Below are positions 1 to 6,787 of a stretch of 22,260 nt of DNA, piece by piece (position 1 is the stretch's first letter; each line of letters opens with the position of its first letter). This DNA comes from an archaeon (GTDB lineage Archaea; Asgardarchaeota; Hermodarchaeia; Hermodarchaeales; Hermodarchaeaceae), in NCBI GenBank assembly GCA_016550485.1, contig JABXGV010000091.1, positions 1 to 22,260 of the forward strand, given 5' to 3'. The position numbers were made by a program, and so were the translations under genes. Below the pieces are notes generated by a model that was not told the DNA's origin, did no database searches, and worked only from the letters and a program-made list of their open reading frames with translations.

Positions 1-72
1 CTCAGGTAGGTATCTTTGATCAAAGAGTGCACTAGCGCTTGACGTCAAAGTGACTGCTCCAAACCTCACTCA

Positions 73-90
73 GGAAAGGGGTATTTAAAC
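73..90 (+). promoter_or_regulatory. BRE/TATA-like promoter element
   Basis: Purine-rich ggaaagggg runs straight into tatttaaa, the arrangement expected for an archaeal TFB-recognition element followed by a TATA box. Transcription would start near 108-112, about 275 bases before the next coding start, so this would drive a long leader or a separate small RNA. The core is also nearly palindromic, so TFB orientation is not certain from sequence alone. Confidence 0.4.
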
Positions 91-147
91 CCAAATCAGT
101 TCAAACAAACGAGAAAAGAAAAAGGGAACTAGCTGCTTCATTTCTTC

Positions 148-170
148 AGGATTCCCAAGGGTAGAATCCT
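148..170 (+). repeat. perfect 7-bp inverted repeat (hairpin)
   Basis: aggattc (148-154) and gaatcct (164-170) are exact reverse complements around a 9-nt loop, followed by a T-containing stretch. It lies inside the transcript predicted from the 73-90 promoter. It could be a leader hairpin, an operator or part of a terminator; nothing decides between these. Confidence 0.4.
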
Positions 171-383
171 TCTAAATCAAATCAATTCAGATATGTTTTT
201 GTACTAACTTGTCGTTAATTAGGCTGCGAGTGGAAGACGCGCCCATTGTCCTTAAGAATCAGCTTAAATTCTTTGATAGAGGAACACGTTTGCAGGAACC
301 CAAATACGCAAAAGCGCCTTAGAAATCTATGACAAACATAAAATAGTTGGTTTCACAAGAATCTGAAGGAGATTACCAGAACA

Positions 384-962
384 ATGACAGAGGTTCAATT
401 CAAGGAACTACAGGAGCTACTCCAACGCGTTGAGAATTCCACAGGACTAGAAGCACTAGCTGTTGTCACAAGAGAGGGTATACGTTTAGCCTGCGCAGTT
501 AGCGGAGATGTTGACTCAGATATATTCTCAGCAGCAACAGCGACACTCGTTTCAGTCGGTGAAGAGAACCTACGACAGTTGGGTCAGGGGATTTTGTCTG
601 AAATTATACTCAGGGGAAGTAAAGGCTTTACTATTATCATGAAAGGCAGCGAAGAAACACTACTAGTAGGTGCAAGCCGAGATCAAATCCGGCTGGGCTA
701 TTATATTGGGCTAATGAAAATCCACGCAGGTCAAGTGAAGAAAATTATGGAAGAGCACCCGCTGAAGACTGATCAGCTTCTTGGGGTTCGCAAGGAACCT
801 GAAGTAGAACCTGCTGCCACACCTGAACCTAGTGAGGTGCCTAGTCCGGCACCTCAACCTACAGCTACCACCGCAGCTGCTAGTGACTCTGAAGTCTCGG
901 TTGATGACAAGGAAGCAATTCTTGTTGCATTAAAGGCCTTGGGTTTTGACGAGCCAGAGTAA
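384..962 (+). CDS. Roadblock/LC7 domain protein with Pro/Ala-rich C-terminal tail
   Basis: Residues 1 to about 125 have the Roadblock/LC7 pattern: an amphipathic first helix, the strand-turn-strand LEALAVVTREGIRLA, a central long helix (SAATATLVSVGEENLRQLG) and closing strands ending in TLLVGASRDQIRLGYY. Roadblock proteins form dimeric platforms that bind and regulate small Ras-like, Arf-like or MglA-type GTPases, and Asgard genomes carry many of them. No GTPase gene lies in this window. The tail (about 133-176) is rich in Pro, Ala, Glu and Thr and looks disordered; it ends in a short predicted helix (KEAILVALKALGFDE) that could be a docking peptide. The ATG is supported by gaaggag (365-371), and an AT-rich cataaaatag (337-346) may be a promoter. 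The gene converges on the JAMM gene with a 14-base gap. Confidence 0.85.
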   Translation: MTEVQFKELQELLQRVENSTGLEALAVVTREGIRLACAVSGDVDSDIFSAATATLVSVGEENLRQLGQGILSEIILRGSKGFTIIMKGSEETLLVGASRDQIRLGYYIGLMKIHAGQVKKIMEEHPLKTDQLLGVRKEPEVEPAATPEPSEVPSPAPQPTATTAAASDSEVSVDDKEAILVALKALGFDEPE

Positions 963-976
963 AGGGTAGATTTGTT

Positions 977-1672
977 TTACCCAGCTAGTGAGAAAATAGA
1001 AAGTATAACCAATAACAGCATAATGCTGATAATACCAAATACCACGGCAACCTCAATGAATTGTCCTAGCCTTTCAGTGAACTCCGCGGTCGTTACGTGT
1101 TCCCCAATGAGTTCACGTATCATACGTTCAAACCAAGTGTCTTCAAGTACTACATGCGTTGTTGCGTCCAAGCGGAGCAGGAGTTTTGTGAGATCGGGGA
1201 TGACCTCCTTCGGTTCGTGAACCAGTGAATAGCGATACTCCTTCGCATCTCCCTTTACAGCTCTGTAAATGTGAAGGTCAAGGTCATCTATGTCAAGAGA
1301 GCGAGTGAACTTTAGTGGGTCTACAATCATGGCAATAGCTTTAGGGAAAATAGCTTGGTAACGCTGCTGGGTTGCTATGTCAGTCCCTGACATGAAATGC
1401 GCGCCCATGCCAGGGTGAGTGTGCCACCAACCTAGGATAACATTGCCCTCGCCTTGTCTGTGCAGCTCATCAGCTAGCCTGGCCATATCAGCATCGTTGA
1501 TTGTAACATGAGTCGCTGTTCCAGACTGCCTTGGGAAAGATGCCCCTTTGATAAGAATTTGGTTTCCAACTACCTGACCGACTAGAAACCCTCCAATCTC
1601 GATCCTTCCAGCATGTTTTGCGCGTGCCAGTATGCGAGAAAGAACACCAGGATATATCCGAATTGTTGGCAT
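977..1672 (-). CDS. JAMM/MPN-domain metallopeptidase with C-terminal membrane anchor
   Basis: This is a JAB1/MPN domain with an intact JAMM metal site: Glu25 in EIGGFLVG, then WWHTH (His84, His86) and SGTD (Asp98). The order matches Rpn11-like deubiquitinases and archaeal deSAMPylases, which cleave isopeptide bonds to ubiquitin-like proteins. Between the second His and the Ser there are eight residues rather than the common seven. After the catalytic domain (about 1-150) comes a helical linker and then a hydrophobic segment (about 208-230) with almost nothing after it, which makes it a C-tail-anchored protein with its active site facing the cytoplasm. I infer removal of ubiquitin-like modifiers or peptide cleavage at the membrane; the substrate is unknown, and no ubiquitin-like or E1/E2 gene lies in the window. 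The start is ATG. The gene diverges from the helicase gene across 83 bases. Confidence 0.85.
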   Translation of the reverse strand: MPTIRIYPGVLSRILARAKHAGRIEIGGFLVGQVVGNQILIKGASFPRQSGTATHVTINDADMARLADELHRQGEGNVILGWWHTHPGMGAHFMSGTDIATQQRYQAIFPKAIAMIVDPLKFTRSLDIDDLDLHIYRAVKGDAKEYRYSLVHEPKEVIPDLTKLLLRLDATTHVVLEDTWFERMIRELIGEHVTTAEFTERLGQFIEVAVVFGIISIMLLLVILSIFSLAG

Positions 1673-1707
1673 TCACGACGCACCCACAGATAATCCTAAG
1701 ATAACAC

Positions 1708-1723
1708 AATGCTAATAAGCATT
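1708..1723. promoter_or_regulatory. palindrome in the divergent JAMM/helicase promoter region
   Basis: aatgct (1708-1713) and agcatt (1718-1723) are exact reverse complements around the 4-base spacer aata. The site lies in the only intergenic space between two divergent genes, 36 bases from one start and 33 from the other, where a regulator could act on both promoters. Operator function is inference from position and symmetry. Confidence 0.35.
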
Positions 1724-1755
1724 ACCTGATTTTCTGAGATAAACCTAGTATAGCT

Positions 1756-4341
1756 GTGAACAATATTTTGCGTCCAATTAAAACACCCTTCACGCTGGCA
1801 ATATTCTCTGAGAAAGATAAAGACCTAGAAGCTTTGTGCCTACTTTTCCATCCTAATCGCCCAGGATCCCCCTTGCGTCGAGCGCGTATCCGGTTTCATA
1901 TGGTTAAGGGTAGACTCCGTCCTGAAAAACTGTGGATATTAATTGGAAACCGAACAGCTCCTGTAGATCCCTACACTTTCATAAAGTGGATACGTAAAGC
2001 AGAGCGCATTGTTGTTCCTGCTCATCCGCGCTTGCCCTTTCTTGCTGAGTTAAAGGCGATGCTCCGTGATTTCAATGTCGGAGACCTGACTATTGTTCGC
2101 ACATGCCAGTCCTGCGCAGCTGAAGGTCGATTGACCATGCTTCGCCGGCAACAAGTGTTTTCAATTGGTGGGAATCCTGCATGCAAAACCTGTGCGTCGC
2201 GTGAATTATCACATCGCTTGAGATCAATGGAGGTTCGTGTATCAAAGCAGGCTCGAGCTAATCTTGATGTTATGTTAGAGCGCCTCCGATCTGTTGACAA
2301 AACTGTCTGGTTTCTTTCCTCTAAATTTCGCCCTAGTAAAAACCCTGCAATGACTCTTTATGACCAAGTACAGGCTACTGAGGAAGAACAACAACGCCAG
2401 CCAGTAAAATCGCTCCCTATTCCACAAGAGTTTATACAAGTGCTAGAAAATTATGGAATTACAAGATTGCTTCCAATCCAAGCTAAGGCAATAGAAGCGG
2501 GGCTGCTTGAGGGAAAATCCATTCTCGCCGTTTCTGATACAACAAGCGGCAAATCACTTGTAGGCGAGCTGGCCGGGATAAAATCGGCTTTGCAGGGAAA
2601 AACATACATTTACCTTTCTCCACTAGTCGCCCTTGCGAATCAGAAATACCATGAATACCGCGAAAAATATGGTCCGTTGGGATTACACATAGCAATTCGC
2701 GTTGGTATGAGTTCCATTGAGGCAGGCGAGGAGTCCCTGATAATCGTCGATGATGACGTAATTGGCGCTGATGTCATAGTTGCATCATATGAGGGATTTG
2801 ATTTCCTTCTTCGAACAGGTAAGTGGGAACTTGCAAAGGATGTTGGTGTTGTCGTTATTGATGAAATTCAAATGATTGCTGACCTTGACCGCGGAGCTGA
2901 GCTAGATGGCCTACTTGGTAGGCTCCGAACTCTCTTTCCTAAAGCTCAGGTAGTTGCACTTTCTGCAACTGTTGGCAATCCTAGAGAATTAGGTCAGGAA
3001 CTGGAATTGCATCCAGTAATATTACGGGGACGCCCAGTCCCATTACAGAGACATTTAATTCTCGTTTTAACCGAGTTGGATAAACTTCGAATGATCTCAG
3101 ACATCACTAAATCTGAATTTAAGAATAAGAGCTCGTATGGGTTTAGTGGGCAAACCATCGTGTTTACTAATTCACGACGTAACTGCCATACAATTGCCAA
3201 GGAACTAAGAAAGCAGAGGATACCAGCCAAAGCCTACCACGCTGGAATGACGTACATCCAGCGCCACAAAATCGAGCAATCCTTTGCAGAAGGAGAAATA
3301 GCAGCAGTTGTAACTACAGCAGCTTTGGCTGCAGGTGTTGATTTCCCAGCTAGCACTGTAATTTTCCAAAGTTTGATGATGGGAACACAAACTCTTAGTG
3401 TTGGAGAGTTCACTCAAATGCTAGGACGCGCTGGTCGTCTTGGGAAACATGATAGTGGTAAAGCTGTGTTACTGGCTGAGATCGGTCGTAGATATTTTGG
3501 TGATTCGCCCAAGAGTGAAGAAGAAGTTGCTTTAGATTTACTGAGTAAACCTATCGAGGATGTAAGGCCTGAAGCACCTTTTGAACAATCCGTGGATCAG
3601 CTACTAGCAACGTTGTCTTGCTTCGATTCGATTTCACTTAGACAACTTGATCAAACATATTCTCGTCTCCTCTCACCTACCATTTCGTTTAAGGAAGCCC
3701 TACGCTTCCTGAAGCAGCATTCTCTAGCTACACAGGTTGGCGATAAAGTTATGCCAACAGAGCTTGGTCGTGCTGCTGCCATATCCTATTTCTCAGCATC
3801 AAATGTCGCTGCAATCCAAGAATTCCAACAAGATACAGCAGATCTTCTTTCAGTCAGACTTGAGCCATTAAGTAATGTTTACCTTTCCCCAAAACTTCAA
3901 AGCGAGATTGAGCGCATCTTTAGAACTCGATTCGCTACACGTCTTTTCTCGGGTCCTGTTTTAGATTTGATGAGCACAAGACGCGGGAGACGTTTGAAAA
4001 ACCTTCCTCGCTGGATACTTCAGCTTGTAGCTAAATGGACCCAACGATTCTTCAATTGTAAATGCAAGGAAAGCCCCTTCTGCAATCATGGTCAATGGAA
4101 TGTGTCCCTTGAGGTTTTAGAGCTACGCTATCGCGGCTTGACTCCATCTCAGATAAACACCTTCTTCCTCAAGGAATACGAGTTGTTTATTTATCCAGGA
4201 GACATCTTCAGTTTCTTGGACAATCAAGTCCATTTATTGAGTGGAATCAAGCGTGTAGCTGAAACCCTAGAACGCTATGAATTATCTGATAGTGCAGACC
4301 GGACTGCCGCGTCAATCGAAAACCCATACAAAAGGAATTGA
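1756..4341 (+). CDS. ASH-Ski2-type superfamily 2 helicase (COG1202-like)
   Basis: An 861-residue SF2 helicase. It has an N-terminal extension (about 1-215) with a zinc-finger-like C117-x2-C120-x22-C143-x2-C146; a Q-motif-like region (ITRLLPIQAKAIEAGLLEGK); Walker A SDTTSGKS (259-266); motif II as DEIQ (369-372) instead of DExH; motif III SAT (403-405); motif VI QMLGRAGRLGK (about 554-564); and a C-terminal region with a second Cys/His cluster (C768, C770, C776, H778). The N-terminal finger, the DEIQ box and the C-terminal cluster match the archaea-specific Ski2-like helicases (ASH-Ski2), which have been linked to RNA decay together with aRNase J in Thermococcales. I infer an ATP-dependent RNA or nucleic-acid remodelling role in the cytoplasm. 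The start is GTG; no strong Shine-Dalgarno sequence precedes it, so an internal start cannot be excluded. Confidence 0.85.
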   Translation: MNNILRPIKTPFTLAIFSEKDKDLEALCLLFHPNRPGSPLRRARIRFHMVKGRLRPEKLWILIGNRTAPVDPYTFIKWIRKAERIVVPAHPRLPFLAELKAMLRDFNVGDLTIVRTCQSCAAEGRLTMLRRQQVFSIGGNPACKTCASRELSHRLRSMEVRVSKQARANLDVMLERLRSVDKTVWFLSSKFRPSKNPAMTLYDQVQATEEEQQRQPVKSLPIPQEFIQVLENYGITRLLPIQAKAIEAGLLEGKSILAVSDTTSGKSLVGELAGIKSALQGKTYIYLSPLVALANQKYHEYREKYGPLGLHIAIRVGMSSIEAGEESLIIVDDDVIGADVIVASYEGFDFLLRTGKWELAKDVGVVVIDEIQMIADLDRGAELDGLLGRLRTLFPKAQVVALSATVGNPRELGQELELHPVILRGRPVPLQRHLILVLTELDKLRMISDITKSEFKNKSSYGFSGQTIVFTNSRRNCHTIAKELRKQRIPAKAYHAGMTYIQRHKIEQSFAEGEIAAVVTTAALAAGVDFPASTVIFQSLMMGTQTLSVGEFTQMLGRAGRLGKHDSGKAVLLAEIGRRYFGDSPKSEEEVALDLLSKPIEDVRPEAPFEQSVDQLLATLSCFDSISLRQLDQTYSRLLSPTISFKEALRFLKQHSLATQVGDKVMPTELGRAAAISYFSASNVAAIQEFQQDTADLLSVRLEPLSNVYLSPKLQSEIERIFRTRFATRLFSGPVLDLMSTRRGRRLKNLPRWILQLVAKWTQRFFNCKCKESPFCNHGQWNVSLEVLELRYRGLTPSQINTFFLKEYELFIYPGDIFSFLDNQVHLLSGIKRVAETLERYELSDSADRTAASIENPYKRN

Positions 4342-4457
4342 AGATTATCATTTCAAGATGACGTAAGAATCTGGGTTCTTTGAAGCGGTTTGTACATGCC
4401 TGAGGTATTGATATTGATGGTACTGAAATCGCGGATTTTATCATCAGGATGAGGTAA

Positions 4458-5231
4458 CTAGAAGATGAAATATTCCTGGTTTCCAGTTAGATATTTTAGA
4501 ACATAAGCGTACTCTTCATCAACGAGACTACTAGCATCACTTGATGACCCGGTGAAATCCGATTGCATTTCAATAACAATCCACTCACTAAATGGGAACG
4601 GTTTGAACGGCTCGAAGTTCTTCTTATCAATTCGGAAAGTCCATATTTTTGAGGTGTCATTGTAGCTCCCACGTTGTAGCGCATCCTTGAAGGGAACATA
4701 AAGTCTATTTTTTTGACCACCTAACAAGAAACGTGCCTTATTCATCCCAGATATGAAAGATATCTTTTGAGTTACCATATATTCCTCAGCGACGAGTGTT
4801 CGAGGTAATTCGCTTCCGGAAACCTGTGTTATAATTCGATGAGGGTCGGAAACAGAGCCTTTTCTTATAACAAGGCTTCGAAGGATTTTCTGTACCTGTT
4901 CTGATGTCGTCTTCTCAAGAGGATCCAAAACCTCAGGATAGAGTATATCAAGTAATGGAACTGGCTCCCCCGGTCGCATTTCAGTTGGATTGAAGACTGC
5001 TGCACCAACTAGGAACTCTACATCGACTTGGTGCCCCTTTATGAAGACATGACCCTTTACAACACCTGGTCCAATAAATATAGATAATACCTCTTCTCCG
5101 TGAAGTAGATTCCACAGTTGGCGCGAGGCTATTAGTAAATCACCTGTCAAAGTAGACTCTTGACCGAGTACTTGGAAAGAGGGGGCAATGAAATCCAAGA
5201 CCCAAAGTAAAGGAGGATTCTGTTCACTCAT
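4458..5231 (-). CDS. hypothetical protein, partner of the upstream helical protein
   Basis: I do not recognise this family. The protein is about 257 residues with no signal peptide or membrane span. The N-terminal part looks beta-rich (GEEVLSIFIGPGVVKGHVFI), the middle has a helical stretch (LEKTTSEQVQKILRSLVIRKG), and the C-terminal half carries aromatic and basic patches (KNRLYVPFKDAL, KIWTFRIDKKNFEPFKPF). I chose the ATG at 5231 because gagg lies nine bases upstream; an in-frame TTG at 5252 would instead overlap the preceding gene by 17 bases. It starts four bases after the stop of the 5236-6453 gene, so the two are almost certainly co-transcribed and translationally coupled, which suggests the products work together. 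The function is unknown. Confidence 0.7.
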   Translation of the reverse strand: MSEQNPPLLWVLDFIAPSFQVLGQESTLTGDLLIASRQLWNLLHGEEVLSIFIGPGVVKGHVFIKGHQVDVEFLVGAAVFNPTEMRPGEPVPLLDILYPEVLDPLEKTTSEQVQKILRSLVIRKGSVSDPHRIITQVSGSELPRTLVAEEYMVTQKISFISGMNKARFLLGGQKNRLYVPFKDALQRGSYNDTSKIWTFRIDKKNFEPFKPFPFSEWIVIEMQSDFTGSSSDASSLVDEEYAYVLKYLTGNQEYFIF

Positions 5232-5235
5232 CGGG

Positions 5236-6453
5236 TTATTCCTCAGCGTCAACTGGTCCTGAGCCAGTACGTAATTGCGGTATCTTGGTTAATATCTTCT
5301 CTAGCAGATAGTTCTCTATTTGCATACGATAATCCTCACCAGCAATTTCATAGATTTCAGCTAATTCTCTCCGCACTTCAGTCCTTTTTGAACGATTCCA
5401 AGTAAATCTCTGATCAAGTTCAAAAAGGATAATTGTACCTAATCTTTCTAGCGGTGCACCTTTTTCGAGAAGAATACCAGTAACAGATTTGATAGTACCT
5501 TGGAGAAACTTGGCGCGCCTGTGAGGATCCTGCATTGCAGCTAACCAAACATCACGCTCAAGCAAATCTAGCGGTGACTCTAAAGGTGGCCCTACTCTGG
5601 GTTGAGTAGGGAATGCGGAATGTACAAAGCCAATGGAAGACGAAACCCTATCATCGATTGGAGCCTGCGGGGGAGGAATTGCTTCAACGAGAATTTCCTC
5701 TGCAGTCAACTCAGAAACCTTATCCAAAGGCTTCTGAACTTCTCTAATGACTACACGAAGATCTTCTATGTATTGGCCTATTACTCTTGACTCATCAGAT
5801 TTTAGGAGGAATTTTTCGTACCGTCGAAACTTCATTAATAACGCGGCACGAACTCCGTCAGTAACTCTACTAATCGCGTCGACAGGAAGCCTTCTTAATC
5901 CACCAATAATTGCTAGTATTGCATCTGCAATTGTTGAATCTTCATGATCATTAATCCAGCGTGAAATTAGAGATTTGAAAAATAATTCACCAATCTTTCT
6001 ACGCTGCCTTATCACGGAGATGATGTGTTCGCTTGCCGGTTCAACTTCATCTCTAACCGCGAGGTACCGATTTTCTAAGTCTTTATTATCCGCGTGTAGC
6101 TCCTTACCTAACTGCCTGTAGAGATACTCAACCCATTGACCTTCTCTTATGGCGATGGCTCTGATGTACGAGGCTATATCTGGAACGGGATTTCCTCTCT
6201 CTTCTCGACGCGTAAATTCTTTCATGAGGGCAGAACAGCAATGTTCTGCTTTAGGAATTGTACCATCTAATAGAATGCGATAAGCAACTCGAGCTACTTC
6301 CATATGAACTCCGCATTTCTCAGCAATCGCTGCCGCAGCTTCGTCAGGAACTCTATTGACCTTCTCTTCAAGAGTTCCATAAGTCGCTTCAAATTCGGCT
6401 GCGATACGCCGAGCAGCGGCACGTATTTCTTCTTCCTCAGAAAATCGGCTCAA
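5236..6453 (-). CDS. hypothetical alpha-helical protein, first gene of a two-gene operon
   Basis: A 405-residue soluble protein of unknown family. It appears almost entirely helical in two blocks: residues 1 to about 260, rich in Arg, Glu and Ala, and about 300-395 (LLERDVWLAAMQDPHRRAKF onward). A Pro-rich linker joins them (PPPQAPIDD, PTQPRVGPPLESP). The N-terminal section (VPDEAAAAIAEKCGVHMEVARVAY) could form a small helix-turn-helix-like unit, but no conserved motif fixes this. The start is TTG, immediately after an in-frame TAG, with ggag about 10 bases upstream; the next in-frame Met is about residue 51. The 334-base gap upstream carries inverted repeats and is shared with the divergent SAM synthetase gene. 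The architecture resembles a scaffold or adaptor, which is inference only. Confidence 0.7.
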   Translation of the reverse strand: MSRFSEEEEIRAAARRIAAEFEATYGTLEEKVNRVPDEAAAAIAEKCGVHMEVARVAYRILLDGTIPKAEHCCSALMKEFTRREERGNPVPDIASYIRAIAIREGQWVEYLYRQLGKELHADNKDLENRYLAVRDEVEPASEHIISVIRQRRKIGELFFKSLISRWINDHEDSTIADAILAIIGGLRRLPVDAISRVTDGVRAALLMKFRRYEKFLLKSDESRVIGQYIEDLRVVIREVQKPLDKVSELTAEEILVEAIPPPQAPIDDRVSSSIGFVHSAFPTQPRVGPPLESPLDLLERDVWLAAMQDPHRRAKFLQGTIKSVTGILLEKGAPLERLGTIILFELDQRFTWNRSKRTEVRRELAEIYEIAGEDYRMQIENYLLEKILTKIPQLRTGSGPVDAEE

Positions 6454-6590
6454 GCCCTAGTCACTCCACTTGTAAATTTTCGCTATCCTAAGTAATAATC
6501 ACAAGGTTGGGCATCTAGAAGACGGTACAATCGAGCTTAAATGTTATGGCGACTGGCAACACTCAACACTGTTACCTAAGATTTCTTTAG

Positions 6591-6602
6591 TTCTCGCGAG
6601 AA
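6591..6602. repeat. perfect 12-bp palindrome
   Basis: ttctcgcgagaa reads identically on both strands. It sits about 140 bases upstream of the leftward operon start and about 190 bases upstream of the SAM synthetase start. A dimeric regulator site is plausible but unproven. Confidence 0.4.
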
Positions 6603-6689
6603 GGACTTCGCATCTTCTTAGAGTGTATAAGAACTGAAGAAAGACACTAGAAATTAGGCTTCGCGCTGATTGGAATCCTGTGACTTTAT

Positions 6690-6713
6690 GCATATTGCGT
6701 GAATGCAATATAC
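6690..6713. repeat. inverted repeat upstream of SAM synthetase
   Basis: gcatattgc (6690-6698) and gcaatatac (6705-6713) pair at eight of nine positions around gtgaat. The site lies about 35 bases upstream of the TATA-like element for SAM synthetase, a position typical of an activator or repressor site in archaeal promoters. Confidence 0.4.
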
Positions 6714-6787
6714 GTCTGAGTAATTTTCTGAATAGCCAAGCAGGAATTCTTAAAAAAGGGGAAAGTTGAGACCTCGTTTCCCTAGAG

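Larger units (their letters stand above)
1..383. other. non-coding leader region upstream of the Roadblock gene
   Basis: I see no credible gene in these 383 bases: ATG codons here open only to a few codons before a stop. The stretch contains a purine-rich BRE-like plus TATA-like element (73-90), a perfect 7-bp hairpin (148-170), a weaker 6-bp inverted repeat (254-259 with 268-273, loop of 8) and an AT-rich cataaaatag (337-346) that could be the proximal promoter. It may hold the 3' flank of a gene lying to the left plus a long 5' leader or a small RNA. Confidence 0.5.
6454..6787. promoter_or_regulatory. divergent regulatory gap upstream of SAM synthetase
   Basis: This gap separates a leftward operon from the rightward SAM synthetase gene, and I see no gene in it. 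It contains a perfect 12-bp palindrome (6591-6602), an inverted repeat gcatattgc/gcaatatac with 8 of 9 positions paired around six bases (6690-6713), a TATA-like ttcttaaaaaa (6747-6757), and gggaaa/tttccc (6759-6764 and 6777-6782) straddling the predicted transcription start just before the coding start. The size of the gap and the density of dyads suggest regulated promoters. I found no match to a riboswitch consensus I know. Confidence 0.5.

Noticed and set aside
972..1220. 82-residue plus-strand ORF opposite the JAMM gene.
   Set aside because: Low-complexity Ser-rich translation antisense to a gene with an intact catalytic motif; a shadow frame.
5602..5947. Two plus-strand ORFs opposite the 405-residue gene.
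   Set aside because: The minus-strand frame is open for 1.2 kb with coherent helical composition; these are shadows.
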